NCBI GenBank assembly: GCA_035192965.1
Contig: CP136571.1
Location: forward strand, 3,428,501-3,492,500
DNA: 64,000 nucleotides
Source: Fuscovulum sp.
GTDB taxonomy: Bacteria; Pseudomonadota; Alphaproteobacteria; Rhodobacterales; Rhodobacteraceae
Direction: 5' to 3'
Of this stretch, positions 1-8,904 are shown one piece after another. A program made the position numbers and the translations under genes. A model generated the notes under the pieces. That model did no database searches. It saw only the letters and a program-made list of their open reading frames with translations, and was not told where the DNA came from. Position 1 is the first letter of the stretch. Each line of letters begins with the position of its first letter.

Positions 1-41
1 GTCGAGTTCAGACGGATCTTGATCGTCGTCGGTTTCGCCAT
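1..41 (-). CDS. rpmG: 50S ribosomal protein L33, N-terminal part only
   Basis: Only the first 13 codons lie in the window; they read MAKPTTIKIRLNS, the standard start of bacterial L33. L33 is a small protein of the large ribosomal subunit near the E site. The ATG at 41-39 has an AGGAG ribosome site about eight bases upstream on the minus strand (near 50-54). The gene runs off the left edge, so its end and any zinc-binding cysteine pattern cannot be judged. Confidence 0.9.
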   Translation of the reverse strand, partial: MAKPTTIKIRLNS

Positions 42-219
42 AGTCGTCTCTCCTGCATCGGGGAAACGCACCGCCCCCGCGAAATCTCTTGAAGCCCGCC
101 TTTTACTTGGCGAACCGGCAGAGTCAACAGCCAAACCAACCGTTGCCAATCAAATCGCGCGCCTTGCGGCGCAAGTTTTTCGGGTCGCCTGCGCGGCCTG
201 CGCCGCTTGGCTCCGTATT

Positions 220-272
220 GGGTATTTGGCCCAAGGTGAAACGGCATCAGCTTCATCTTGGCACAAATACCC
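220..272. repeat. inverted pair of a host intergenic motif
   Basis: Positions 220-240 read GGGTATTTGGCCCAAGGTGA plus one A. Positions 252-272 hold nearly the reverse complement, so the two 21-base units form a palindrome around an 11-base centre. The same unit recurs singly at 5488, 13450 and 25457. The rest of the 42-337 spacer holds two further stem-loops (282-296 and 299-313) and no supported gene. The minus-strand unit lies upstream of rpmG. Confidence 0.6.
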
Positions 273-281
273 TGGGGGTGA

Positions 282-313
282 GCCGCCACAGGCGGCGAGG
301 GGGCAAGGCCCCC
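282..313. terminator. two adjacent GC-rich hairpins downstream of rnpB
   Basis: GCCGCC-ACA-GGCGGC (282-296) is followed by GGGGGC-AAG-GCCCCC (299-313). They sit just past the 3' end of RNase P RNA on the minus strand. A TTCTTCC tract follows in the plus direction, but there is no clear T run on the minus side. A role in ending or stabilising the rnpB transcript is inferred only. Confidence 0.35.
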
Positions 314-337
314 TTCTTCCTCCGACACAAAGGAAAA

Positions 338-731
338 CGCGCGGATGGCCTGTAAGCCGGATTCTGTCCCGGGGGTTTCCCCCCATGGATGACCATTCCT
401 CTGCCGCACGCGTTACCGCGGCGGTCAAGCTGCCAACCCGGGCCTCTGGGCTGAAGCGTCCCTGCGGAGGTCTCCGGAAACCCGGACCTTTCCGCGCGAG
501 GCCCCTATTCGGCATTGCTCCGGGTGGGGCTTGCCGTGCCGTCCCGGTTGCCCGGTCCGCGGTGGGCTCTTACCCCACCGTTTCACCATCACCTTGCATG
601 CAAGGCAGACTCTTCTCTGTGGCGCTTTCCCTGGGGTTGCCCCCGCCGGGGGTTACCCGGCACCCTTGCTTCATGGAGTCCGGACTTTCCTCGGGACTTG
701 CGCCCCGCGGTCATCCAGCCATCCGCGCGAG
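338..731 (-). ncRNA. rnpB: RNase P RNA, bacterial class A
   Basis: This is the catalytic RNA of ribonuclease P, which trims the 5' leader of precursor tRNAs. On the minus strand the conserved core GAGGAAAGTCCGGACTCC (5' part) and ACAGAATCCGGCTTACAG (3' part) are both present about 330 bases apart. The ends CGCGCGGATGGC and GGCCATCCGCGCG pair as helix P1, which sets the limits to within a few bases. The length of about 394 nt fits class A RNAs. It lies between the amidase gene and rpmG, all on the same strand. Confidence 0.93.
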
Positions 732-738
732 GGGCGGC

Positions 739-1410
739 TTACGCCCCGGCACCGCCGCCGTCAACCGGGAAGCGCAGCGCCAGATCTTCCGCCATCGCCG
801 CATCCAGCGCATCGGCGGGTCCCTCCGCCCAGGGCCGGAACCGCAGCCGGAACGCCCGCAGGATCAGCGCCTCCTCCACGTCCGGGTAACCGAAGCGGCG
901 CGCATGGTCGCGGAACGCGACCGGCCGACCGCCGCTTCGCCTGTCGGGCCAGACGGACAGCCCTGCCAACGACAGCCGACGCCAGTCGAACCGTGGCCCC
1001 GGATCGGATTTCCGCGCCGGTGCCATGTCGGAATGCGCGATCACCCGCGCGGGCGGGATTCCCCACCGCCCCATGATCCCCGCCAGCACCTGCTCCAGCG
1101 CCGCCATCTGCGCCTCCGCAAACGGGGCCGCCCCGGTATTGGCCAGCTCGATCCCGATGGAGCGTGAATTCACGTCGCTCACCGCGCCCCAGGCCCCTGC
1201 GCCGGCATGCCAGGCGCGCAGCGCCTCATCCACCAGCTGCTCTGCCGCGCCCTGCTCTGATATCAGCCAATGCGCCGATACCTCATGCGCGGGGTCGCAC
1301 AGCCGCGCCCGCGCCTCGGCCATGCTGGCCATGGCCGTATAATGAATGACAATCAGATCGGGCCGCGCCCCGCCGCGCCGTTCGCCGCAATTCGGCGACG
1401 GGAAGCTCAC
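739..1410 (-). CDS. N-acetylmuramoyl-L-alanine amidase, AmpD-like (Amidase_2)
   Basis: This 223-residue enzyme should cleave the bond between N-acetylmuramic acid and L-alanine in peptidoglycan or its anhydro-muropeptide turnover products. The zinc ligands expected from AmpD are visible as H23 (VIHYTA), H126 (IAHSDM) and D136. E88 and K134 sit in the usual catalytic positions. No signal peptide is seen, which favours a cytoplasmic recycling role. It starts with GTG, overlapping the stop of the upstream lipoprotein gene by four bases (GTGA), so the two are probably translationally coupled. Confidence 0.85.
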   Translation of the reverse strand: MSFPSPNCGERRGGARPDLIVIHYTAMASMAEARARLCDPAHEVSAHWLISEQGAAEQLVDEALRAWHAGAGAWGAVSDVNSRSIGIELANTGAAPFAEAQMAALEQVLAGIMGRWGIPPARVIAHSDMAPARKSDPGPRFDWRRLSLAGLSVWPDRRSGGRPVAFRDHARRFGYPDVEEALILRAFRLRFRPWAEGPADALDAAMAEDLALRFPVDGGGAGA

Positions 1411-2222
1411 TGCAGGCGGAAAGGCCGCGGGTCCCAGGAACAGGCGAAACCGTCGCCATCCGGGTCCAGCCCGCGCCGGTCACGCTCTGGCCCCCCTGCC
1501 GCAAGAAACGCCTCTTGCGCCAGATCGGATGAGGAATAGCGCGCGCAAGCCGCCGCCTGATCGGTAAAGCGCAGTGACGACCGGTTATAGACCTGCGTGC
1601 CCGGCGCATGGGTGGTAGACAGCGCGAATTGCACGATGTTCGGCCCGGTCGTTGCCCGCTCCGGCACCGCCGTCGGCTGGATCACCGTATACTGCGCCTT
1701 GTTGCGCGCGATCCGCTCTGCATCGCTTTCGATGGTTTCACGCGCCGCCACGGCATCAAAGTCCTGCTCGTCCGAAATACCTGCATTGCTGGCCTGCATC
1801 TCGCCCGATTGCGGCTGAATGGTCGCGGGCGCATTGCCGCGCGGCCGGTTGGGATCGTTCGGATCAAAGGCCGCCGTCGCAGTCGACGGCTGCGCCAGCG
1901 GCGCGGGGAAGGTCACCGGTGCCGTCGCCGAAAGCGGCGCACCAATCACGTTGCCCGTTGCAGGCCCTGTCCCGCTCGCCCGGTCAATCGCGGCCGAGGC
2001 GAGATCGGGTGAAAACCCGCCCGCCGGGGCTGCCGGCGCTATTGCCGTGCCAAAGGGCGCAACCGGCGTCACCGGTGTTGCCGCCCGCGGGGCCGATGCC
2101 GCCTGCTCACGCAGATAGCTGTTGTAATCCTGAAACCCGACACCCGCGCCACTGTCCGGCACGCTGGGGGAACAGGCCGCCACTCCGGCCGTCAGGGCAA
2201 GCATCACAGCAATACGCATCAT
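1407..2222 (-). CDS. lipoprotein with C-terminal Excalibur calcium-binding motif
   Basis: The protein of about 271 residues starts at one of two tandem ATGs (2222 or 2219) behind a GAGG site. A signal sequence ends in the lipobox LTAGVAAC, predicting an outer-membrane or periplasmic lipoprotein. The middle is low-complexity Ala/Pro/Thr and probably a linker. The last 45 residues contain CARYSS and DPDGDGFACSWD, the cysteine-flanked DxDGDG loop of Excalibur domains. It overlaps gatA upstream only if the longer reading frame is used. Its role is unknown; envelope association is inferred from the amidase partner. Confidence 0.7.
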   Translation of the reverse strand: MMRIAVMLALTAGVAACSPSVPDSGAGVGFQDYNSYLREQAASAPRAATPVTPVAPFGTAIAPAAPAGGFSPDLASAAIDRASGTGPATGNVIGAPLSATAPVTFPAPLAQPSTATAAFDPNDPNRPRGNAPATIQPQSGEMQASNAGISDEQDFDAVAARETIESDAERIARNKAQYTVIQPTAVPERATTGPNIVQFALSTTHAPGTQVYNRSSLRFTDQAAACARYSSSDLAQEAFLAAGGPERDRRGLDPDGDGFACSWDPRPFRLQ

Positions 2223-2251
2223 CACGCCTCGGTTTCGTTCGGTCCGGGGGA

Positions 2252-3730
2252 TTACCACCATTTCGCAGGCTTTGCCACAAAGCCCGCAGCACGCTCCAGC
2301 ACATAAGCGTGATTCAGCAGACCACCCTCGTCCCAGGGCCGCCCGATCAGCTGCAACCCCAGCGGCAGCCCCTGCGCGCTCAACCCGACCGGCACCGAAA
2401 CCCCCGGCAACCCGGCCAGGTTCACCGTCACGGTGAACACATCGTTCAGATACATCTCGATCGGATCGGCCGACGACATCTCGCCCAACCCGAAGGCCGC
2501 GCTCGGCGTGGCGGGCGTCAGGATCGCATCCACCCCGGCGGCAAACACCTGCTCGAAATCGCGCTTGATCAGCGCCCGCACCTTCCGCGCCCGGTTGTAA
2601 TAGGCGTCATAGAAGCCTGCCGACAGAACATAGGTCCCGATCATCACGCGACGCTGCACTTCCTTGCCAAAGCCTTCGGCGCGCGTCTTCTCATACATCT
2701 CGGTGATGCCATCACCCTGCGCCAGCTTCGCTCGATGCCCATAGCGCACCCCGTCATACCGGGCGAGGTTGGATGACGCCTCTGCAGGCGCAATCACATA
2801 ATAGGCAGGCAGCGCGTATTTGGTGTGGGGCAGCGAGATATCGACAATCTCCGCCCCCGCATCCTTCAGCATCGCCGCGCCATCGGCCCACAGCTTGTCA
2901 ATCTCCGCTGGCATCCCGTCCATGCGGTATTCGCGCGGCAGGCCGATCTTCTTGCCCCGGATATCCCCGGTCAGTGCGGCTTCGAAATCCGGCACGGCCA
3001 GATCGGCGGACGTGGAATCCTTGGCGTCATGCCCGGCCATCGCCTGCAGGAAGATCGCCGCATCCCGCACCGACTTGGTCATCGGCCCCGCCTGATCAAG
3101 GCTGGAGGCAAAGGCCACCACGCCCCAACGGCTGACCCGGCCATAGGTGGGCTTGATTCCGACGATCCCGGTAAAGGCCGCAGGCTGGCGGATCGACCCG
3201 CCCGTATCAGTGCCGGTCGCACCCAGACACAGGTCCGCCGCCACCGCCGCCGCCGAACCGCCCGACGAACCGCCCGGCGTCAGCTTGCGGTCGTCCACCT
3301 TCCAGGGGTTCACCGCATTGCCATAGCAGGACGTCTCATTGCTGGACCCCATGGCAAACTCGTCCATGTTCAGCTTGCCCAGCATCACCGCACCTGCATC
3401 AAACAGCTTGGTGGTGACCGTGGATTCATATTCCGGCTTGAACCCACGCAGGATGTTCGATGCCGCCTGCGACGGCACGCCCTTCGTGCAGAACAGGTCC
3501 TTGATCCCCAGCGGAATGCCGCACATCGCGGGTGCATCGCCCGCCTTGATCCGCGCATCCGCCGCCCGCGCCTGCTCCAGCGCGATCTCGGGCGTCTTGT
3601 GGACAAAAGCCCCCAGCGCATCGCCCGCATCCATCGCCGTCAGGCAGGCCATCGTCAGGTCGGTCGCCGTGATCTCACCCTTGCGAAGCGCATCCCGCGC
3701 CGCCGCAATCGTCCAGCTGTTCGCGCTCAT
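2252..3730 (-). CDS. gatA: Asp-tRNA(Asn)/Glu-tRNA(Gln) amidotransferase subunit A
   Basis: GatA is the glutaminase-type amidase of the GatCAB complex, which converts misacylated Glu-tRNA(Gln) or Asp-tRNA(Asn) to the amidated forms. The 492-residue length is typical. The amidase-signature Ser-cisSer-Lys triad is visible as K77 (GIKDLF), S155 within [10 protein letters not shown], and S179 (DTGGSI). The start overlaps the gatC stop by four bases (ATGA). gatB is not in the window, which is common in alphaproteobacteria. Confidence 0.96.
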   Translation of the reverse strand: MSANSWTIAAARDALRKGEITATDLTMACLTAMDAGDALGAFVHKTPEIALEQARAADARIKAGDAPAMCGIPLGIKDLFCTKGVPSQAASNILRGFKPEYESTVTTKLFDAGAVMLGKLNMDEFAMGSSNETSCYGNAVNPWKVDDRKLTPGGSSGGSAAAVAADLCLGATGTDTGGSIRQPAAFTGIVGIKPTYGRVSRWGVVAFASSLDQAGPMTKSVRDAAIFLQAMAGHDAKDSTSADLAVPDFEAALTGDIRGKKIGLPREYRMDGMPAEIDKLWADGAAMLKDAGAEIVDISLPHTKYALPAYYVIAPAEASSNLARYDGVRYGHRAKLAQGDGITEMYEKTRAEGFGKEVQRRVMIGTYVLSAGFYDAYYNRARKVRALIKRDFEQVFAAGVDAILTPATPSAAFGLGEMSSADPIEMYLNDVFTVTVNLAGLPGVSVPVGLSAQGLPLGLQLIGRPWDEGGLLNHAYVLERAAGFVAKPAKWW

Positions 3731-4014
3731 TCCACCACCTTCGGCACGGCAAAGAACCCCTCGCGCGCATCGGGCGCATTCTTCAAGACCTGCGCCTGGA
3801 TATTGCCATCCGTCACCACATCCTCGCGCCGCTTCAGGCGCATCGGCGTGACCGATGTCATGGGTTCGATCCCCGTCACATCCACCTCGTTCAGCTGCTC
3901 CATGAAGGTCAGGATCCCCGAAAGCTCCCCGGCCAATGCCGGAAGATCGGCTTCCTCAACCCGGATCCGGGCCAGCTTTGCCACGCGGCGGGCGGTGTCG
4001 ATGTCAATGGACAT
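3727..4014 (-). CDS. gatC: Asp/Glu-tRNA amidotransferase subunit C
   Basis: GatC wraps round GatA and stabilises the amidotransferase complex. The 95-residue reading begins [17 protein letters not shown], the normal GatC start. An in-frame TTG 30 bases upstream would give a longer form but is not preferred. The conserved stretch [18 protein letters not shown] is present. It is the first gene of the minus-strand gatC-gatA-lipoprotein-amidase run. The spacer to the divergent gene at 4262 must hold both promoters. Confidence 0.95.
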   Translation of the reverse strand: MSIDIDTARRVAKLARIRVEEADLPALAGELSGILTFMEQLNEVDVTGIEPMTSVTPMRLKRREDVVTDGNIQAQVLKNAPDAREGFFAVPKVVE

Positions 4015-4261
4015 GGGCGATAGCGCTTCCCTGTTCTGATCCAAGCCCGTTTAGCCCCGCGCCCCCCGTCTCGCAAGGCCCGTCCTGCACAGGAATGGCA
4101 CGGCAAAGCGGGGCGCATCTGCGCGCATCCCCCCGGCAACTCTCCGCCGCGCACAGTCTCTGCGCCCTTGGTCCTATTCCTTAACGCGCGCCGCCCGCTA
4201 CCTTTGCGCCCAACTGACTACGCCCGCAACGAAACCCCGTAACGAAACAAGGAACACGCGC

Positions 4262-4954
4262 ATGCAGATCACCTGGCTTGGCCATTCCGGCTTCCGCATC
4301 GAAATCGAAGGGGCCATCCTGCTCATCGACCCCTGGCTGACCGGCAACCCGATGTTCCCGGCGGACCGCCGGGCCGAGGCGATCACGGGCGCCACCCATG
4401 TTCTTCTGACCCACGCGCATGGCGACCATTCCGCCGATGCCGTGGCCATCTGCAAAGAGCTGTCGATCCCGCTGGTGGGCATCTACGACCTCACAAGCTG
4501 GCTCGAGTCCCGCGAAGGCATCGCCACCATCGGCTTCAACAAGGGCGGCACCGTCGATCTGGGCGGGGCCAAGGTCACGCTGGTCAATGCCTGCCATTCT
4601 TCCACGATGCCCGGCGAAAACGGCCCCGTCGCCGTGGGATCCGAGGCGGGCTTCATGATCGCGGGCAGCGGGCACCGCATCTATGTCTCGGGCGACACCG
4701 ACATCATGGCCGACATGCAATGGATGGGCGAACTGCACGCCCCCGATATCGGCATCCTTGCCGCGGGCGGGCATTTCACGATGGATATGGAACGTGCGGC
4801 CTGGGCGGCGAAGCGCTACTTCAACTTCAAGACCTTGATCCCCTGCCACTACCGCACCTTCGGCGCGCTGGAACAGGACGCCACCGCCATGATTGCGGCC
4901 CTGCCGGGCGTGAACGTGATTGAACCGCAGGTGCTGGAACCCATCCGCCTGTGA
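4262..4954 (+). CDS. UPF0173 metal-dependent hydrolase (metallo-beta-lactamase fold)
   Basis: The protein of 230 residues carries the HxHxDH metal motif as H51-A-H53-G-D55-H56. Further family motifs are GHSGFRIE at the start, NACHSS, SGDTD and PCHYRTF near the end. The family is widespread and cytoplasmic, and its substrate is generally unassigned. The ATG follows an AAGGA site by eight bases. It is a single gene divergent from gatC and convergent with tadA, ending at a strong GC hairpin. Confidence 0.88.
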   Translation: MQITWLGHSGFRIEIEGAILLIDPWLTGNPMFPADRRAEAITGATHVLLTHAHGDHSADAVAICKELSIPLVGIYDLTSWLESREGIATIGFNKGGTVDLGGAKVTLVNACHSSTMPGENGPVAVGSEAGFMIAGSGHRIYVSGDTDIMADMQWMGELHAPDIGILAAGGHFTMDMERAAWAAKRYFNFKTLIPCHYRTFGALEQDATAMIAALPGVNVIEPQVLEPIRL

Positions 4955-4961
4955 ACCGGCT

Positions 4962-4981
4962 GGGGGGCCATCACGCCCCCC
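4962..4981. terminator. bidirectional GC hairpin between convergent genes
   Basis: GGGGGGC-CATCAC-GCCCCCC forms a seven-base-pair stem between the convergent ends of the UPF0173 gene and tadA. There is no T run. The same stem with loop CATCA occurs at 26794-26812, again between convergent genes. Confidence 0.55.
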
Positions 4982-4987
4982 ACGCCG

Positions 4988-5443
4988 TCACCCCGGCCGT
5001 TTCGCCGCGAAGAACGCCTTCAGCAAGGCCTCCGCCTCTGCCGCGCCGATCCCGTCATAGACCTCCGGCACATGGTGGCACTGCGGATGCGTGAATATCC
5101 GCGCGCCCACCGCCACCCCGCCTGACTTCGGATCAGAGGCGCCATAGTACAGCCGCGCCACCCGCGCCGCCGCAATCGCCGCCGCGCACATCGGGCAAGG
5201 CTCCAGCGTCACATAAAGATCATGGCCCCCCAGCCGCTCCGATCCCGCCGCCGCACAAGCCGCCCGGATCGCCAGCACCTCGGCATGGGCCGTGGGGTCG
5301 CTCAACTCCCGCGTCCGGTTCCCCGCCCGCGCCACCACCACACCGCCGGGCGACACCACGACAGCACCCACGGGCACCTCGCCCCGCGCGCCCGCCGCCC
5401 GCGCCTCCTCCAGCGCCACATCCATGAAAGACCGGAATTCCAT
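4988..5443 (-). CDS. tadA: tRNA-specific adenosine deaminase
   Basis: TadA deaminates A34 of tRNA-Arg(ACG) to inosine in the wobble position. The zinc-deaminase motifs are H53-A-E55 (proton-shuttle glutamate) and P-C83-P-M-C86. The chosen start MEFRSF at 5443 follows an AGGAAGG site at good spacing; a nine-codon longer reading exists but lacks this. The length of 151 residues is normal. It is a single gene on the minus strand, convergent with the upstream hydrolase. Confidence 0.93.
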   Translation of the reverse strand: MEFRSFMDVALEEARAAGARGEVPVGAVVVSPGGVVVARAGNRTRELSDPTAHAEVLAIRAACAAAGSERLGGHDLYVTLEPCPMCAAAIAAARVARLYYGASDPKSGGVAVGARIFTHPQCHHVPEVYDGIGAAEAEALLKAFFAAKRPG

Positions 5444-5487
5444 ACGCCCTTCCTGCCCCGCCACAGGCAAAGGCGCAACCTTGCCCC

Positions 5488-5508
5488 TTCATCTTGGCCC
5501 AAATACCC
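5488..5508 (+). repeat. host intergenic motif, single copy
   Basis: The unit T+TCATCTTGGCCCAAATACCC lies between the divergent tadA and rluB starts. It reads in the direction of rluB, 87 bases before it. See copies at 220/252, 13450 and 25457. Confidence 0.6.
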
Positions 5509-5594
5509 CCTGCCCGGCCTCCGCCAAAGCACCGGGGGTAGAAAACACACCCCGCTTCCGATAGGCACGCTATCTGACGCGCAAAGGACAGACC

Positions 5595-6761
5595 ATGACC
5601 CGCCCCCCCAAAGCCACGCCGCCCGCTGCGCCCGCCTCCGCCACAGCCCCCGAAGGCGAGCGTATCGCCAAGGTGCTCTCCCGCGCAGGCATCGCCTCCC
5701 GGCGCGAGGCGGAACGGATGATCGAGGCAGGCGAAGTCACCGTCAACGGCAAGGTCATCGACAGCCCGGCGCTCAATGTCGGCCCCCGTGACCGCATCAC
5801 CGTGAACGGCCAGCCCCTCGCCGCGCCCGAACCCGCGCGGCTCTGGCTATACTACAAACCCGAAGGTCTGGTCACCTCCAACGCCGATGAAAAGGGCCGC
5901 GACACGATCTTCGACCACCTCCCCGAAGACCTGCCCCGCGTCATGTCTGTGGGCCGGCTCGACCTCAATTCCGAAGGCCTGCTGCTGCTCACCAATGACG
6001 GCGAACTCAAGCGCCGGCTTGAACTTCCCTCCACCGGCTGGCTCCGCAAATACCGCGTCCGGGTCAAGGGCAACCCGACCGACCCCGATCTCGAACCCCT
6101 CCGCCGGGGGATCACGGTGGAGGGCGAGGATTTTCAGCCGATGCAGGTCATCCTCGACCGCCATCAGGGCGCGAATGCCTGGCTCACCGTGGGCCTGCGC
6201 GAAGGCAAGAACCGTGAAATCCGCCGCGCCATGTTTGCCATCGGCCTGACCGTGAACCGCCTGATCCGCATCAGCTATGGCCCCTTCCGCCTGAACGAGC
6301 TTAAACCCGGCGAGGTGGAAGAGGTTCGCCCCAAAGTCCTGCGCGATCAGCTTGGCCTCACGGGCGAGGCGTCTGATGGCGACACCCCCCGCCAACCCGG
6401 CCGCCCCGCGCGGCCAGAAACACGCCCCAATAAATCCGCCCCCCGTGGCGCGCACGGCCCCGCCCCCGCCGCATCCGAACGATCCGGCCCCCGCACCAGC
6501 CCCAAGCCGGGCGTCAAGACAACGGCCAGATCAGGTGCCAGACCAACCACCAAATCGGACGCAAAACCCGCCGTTCCGCGCGGCGCAACCCTGCTGGATG
6601 CACCCGCCCCCCGGCGCGGCGGCAAACCCTTTACCAAACCCGCAGGTGGCCCCACAGGCAAACCCAGCCCCTCCCCGCGCCCCACAGGTGCGAAACCGGC
6701 CCCCAAATCTGGCCCCAAAACTGGCCCCCGCCCGCCGCAGCCACCCCGCCGCCCGCGCTGA
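5595..6761 (+). CDS. rluB: 23S rRNA pseudouridine synthase, RluB type, with long basic tail
   Basis: The enzyme isomerises a uridine of 23S rRNA (U2605 in E. coli numbering for RluB). An S4 RNA-binding domain spans about residues 21-68 (RIAKVLSRAGIASRREAE). The catalytic motif GRLDLNSEG places the essential aspartate at D123, and GKNREIRR follows near 210. Residues from about 265 to 388 form a Pro/Lys/Arg/Gly-rich disordered tail, as seen in other alphaproteobacterial RluB proteins. The AAAGGA site six bases before the ATG supports the start. Confidence 0.88.
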   Translation: MTRPPKATPPAAPASATAPEGERIAKVLSRAGIASRREAERMIEAGEVTVNGKVIDSPALNVGPRDRITVNGQPLAAPEPARLWLYYKPEGLVTSNADEKGRDTIFDHLPEDLPRVMSVGRLDLNSEGLLLLTNDGELKRRLELPSTGWLRKYRVRVKGNPTDPDLEPLRRGITVEGEDFQPMQVILDRHQGANAWLTVGLREGKNREIRRAMFAIGLTVNRLIRISYGPFRLNELKPGEVEEVRPKVLRDQLGLTGEASDGDTPRQPGRPARPETRPNKSAPRGAHGPAPAASERSGPRTSPKPGVKTTARSGARPTTKSDAKPAVPRGATLLDAPAPRRGGKPFTKPAGGPTGKPSPSPRPTGAKPAPKSGPKTGPRPPQPPRRPR

Positions 6762-6843
6762 CCGAAACGGCATCCGCCCGCCATTGCCCCGCCCTGCCCC
6801 CATCGCCTATACTCCGTGACAGGCAGGCAAAAGGGGCGGGCAC

Positions 6844-6927
6844 ATGTCGGGCACGGGACTACAAACGCTGTCCTATTTCGTCCTTCTGGCGCTGATCCTG
6901 TATACCGCCGGCAGCGGGGTGCAGTGA
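6844..6927 (+). CDS. 27-residue single-pass membrane peptide
   Basis: This short frame begins MSGTGLQTLSYFVLLALI and ends ...AGSGVQ. About 17 central residues are hydrophobic, which predicts one membrane helix. An AAGGGGCG ribosome site precedes the ATG, and the stop is one base before the ATG of the XpaC-like gene, so coupling is likely. Nothing identifies its function. Its position suggests a small partner of the XpaC/TelA cluster. Confidence 0.5.
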   Translation: MSGTGLQTLSYFVLLALILYTAGSGVQ

Positions 6928-6928
6928 C

Positions 6929-7822
6929 ATGGCCCAACGTTTCGGCGGAAAATACAGCCCCAATGGCGACAGCCGCCCCCCGGCCGATCCCAAAGGCCAA
7001 CCAGCCCCCATCCCGCCCCACCGCTTCGATGGCAAACGCCCCAACCGCGCGGGCGCACGTGTCAACATGTTCTTCTTCGCCTCGCTCACCATGCTTGTCC
7101 CTGCCTTCACCGGCGGATCGGACGCGCTGTTTGCAGGCCTCGGCGCCACCGCGCTTCTTCTTTTCGCCGCCTGGCTCACCCGCGAAGGCACCCGCGCGCA
7201 TCAGGAATATGATGACCGCCGCATCGCGCGCCGCCCCGCCATCCCGCGCAAGCTCTTTGCCTCCGTCCTCACCGGCGCGGGCCTCGCCTTGGCCGCATCC
7301 ATAAGCCAGCCGGGCCTTGCCCCCATCGGCTTTGCCATCGCGGGCGGCCTGCTGCACCTTTTCGCCTTCGGCCCCGATCCCCTGCGCGACAAGGGGGCCG
7401 AAGGGATCGACACCTTCCAGACCGACCGTGTCGCCCGCGCCGTAGAAGATGCCGAAAAGCTGCTGGACGGCATGAAAGACGCCATCCTCCGCGCCGGTGA
7501 CCGCGCGCTCGAGACGCGGGTTGATCGTTTCGTCACCACCGCCCGCGCCATGTTCCGCACGATCGAGGCCGATCCCCGCGACCTGACCGCCGCGCGCAAA
7601 TATCTGTCGGTCTACCTGACCGGGGCCCGCGACGCGACGGTCAAGTTCGCCGATCTCTACCGCCAGAACCGCGACCCCGCCGCCCGCGCCGATTACGAAT
7701 CGCTGCTCACCGATCTGGAAACCAACTTCGCCGCGCGCACCCAGACCCTGCTTTCCGACAACCGCACCGATCTCGATGTCGAAATCGGCGTGCTGCGCGA
7801 ACGGCTGCAACGCGATCACTGA
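6929..7822 (+). CDS. XpaC-like membrane protein (5-bromo-4-chloroindolyl phosphate hydrolysis family)
   Basis: The protein has 297 residues: a polar N-terminus, hydrophobic hairpins at about 47-76 and 105-145, then the motif LHLFAFGPDPLRDKG. A charged helical region follows (DRVARAVEDAEKLLDGMKDAI...). This is the layout of the XpaC family, named from a Bacillus screen; true hydrolase activity is doubtful. XpaC homologues usually neighbour TelA, which lies two genes downstream. The start is directly coupled to the upstream 27-residue frame. Confidence 0.78.
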   Translation: MAQRFGGKYSPNGDSRPPADPKGQPAPIPPHRFDGKRPNRAGARVNMFFFASLTMLVPAFTGGSDALFAGLGATALLLFAAWLTREGTRAHQEYDDRRIARRPAIPRKLFASVLTGAGLALAASISQPGLAPIGFAIAGGLLHLFAFGPDPLRDKGAEGIDTFQTDRVARAVEDAEKLLDGMKDAILRAGDRALETRVDRFVTTARAMFRTIEADPRDLTAARKYLSVYLTGARDATVKFADLYRQNRDPAARADYESLLTDLETNFAARTQTLLSDNRTDLDVEIGVLRERLQRDH

Positions 7823-7911
7823 CAGTCCGCGCCCGCAGCTTTCCACGCCTCTGCCCCATTCCCGCCATCGCCCGCGCGCATCCTGACCCCCTCAGAACGG
7901 GACAGGATTGC

Positions 7912-8694
7912 ATGAAGACCGCCCTCTTCACCCTTGCCGCCCTTTTCGGCCTTGGCTGCGGCCTTGCAGTTGTCGGCGTGCAATTCGGCCTGCTCCTCCT
8001 CGCGGCCCTGCTCGCCTTCCTCGCCCTCGCCACCCTGATCTGGGCTTTCGCAGACAGGCTCAATCCCCTTCGCCCCCGCGCGCTTGGGCGCATCCGCACC
8101 CTCCTGTCCGCAACCCGCGCCCGCATCCCACGTGCAAAGGCCTACCTCTTCCCTCTCCTCTCTGCCCTGATGGGCCTCGCACTTGGCGCGGCGCTGGCCC
8201 GCGACAGTGCCGATCTTCCCGCGGCTCTGCTCTGCGGCGCTCTGGCCGCCGCCCTGCATCTTGCGGCCTTCGGCCCCGCCGCCCGCCCCATCCGCACCCC
8301 ACCGCAGGCAGAGCGGATCACCGCTCAGACGGAAACTCACCTCGCCCGCATCATCACCGCCCTCGCCCCCTGCCGCGATCCGCATCTGCATGTCGCGGCC
8401 CGCGCCCTGCGCCGCGAAGCGCTGGCCCTTGCCGCGCAGGTCGACCGTGACCCCGCCACGCAGGCCCGGGCACATCGCGCCCTCGTCCTCTGGCTGCCCG
8501 CACTGGTCGATGTCTGCGAACATCTGCGCCAGCACTGCCTGACCACGCCAACCGCCGCCGCCCAACCCGCCGCCGAGCTGACCGCCACGCTGGCCAATGT
8601 TACCGCGCAACTCGCCCGCCTTGCCACCCACCCCGATCCTGCCCGCGCCACCCCCGCGCCGCATGGCCCCCGCCCCCTGATGCCCGCCCCCTGA
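7912..8694 (+). CDS. diverged XpaC-like membrane protein (paralogue of the preceding gene)
   Basis: The protein has 260 residues, with hydrophobic segments at about 5-42 and 78-115 and then LHLAAFGPAARPI. That matches the LHLFAFGP junction of the previous gene at the same relative place. A helical C-terminal half and a Pro-rich end follow. Overall similarity is weak, so it is probably an old duplication. The AGGA site six bases before the ATG is good. It sits between XpaC and TelA, so it is probably part of the same membrane assembly. Confidence 0.6.
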   Translation: MKTALFTLAALFGLGCGLAVVGVQFGLLLLAALLAFLALATLIWAFADRLNPLRPRALGRIRTLLSATRARIPRAKAYLFPLLSALMGLALGAALARDSADLPAALLCGALAAALHLAAFGPAARPIRTPPQAERITAQTETHLARIITALAPCRDPHLHVAARALRREALALAAQVDRDPATQARAHRALVLWLPALVDVCEHLRQHCLTTPTAAAQPAAELTATLANVTAQLARLATHPDPARATPAPHGPRPLMPAP

Positions 8695-8904
8695 CGCCCT
8701 CCCACTGACAGCCGTCCCCAGACGGCCACCGCAGGCTACCCCGGCCCCCTTCCCCGGCGTCATCACGCTTTTCTGCGCGGCCTGATGAAAACCACTCTGG
8801 AAAATCCGGCCAACCTGTCGCAACCTGCGCGGCAACTACCGGCCCGACCCATTTCATCACCAAAGCGCTGCCCGACCCAGCCGCCGACCAACAAGGATGC
8901 CCCC

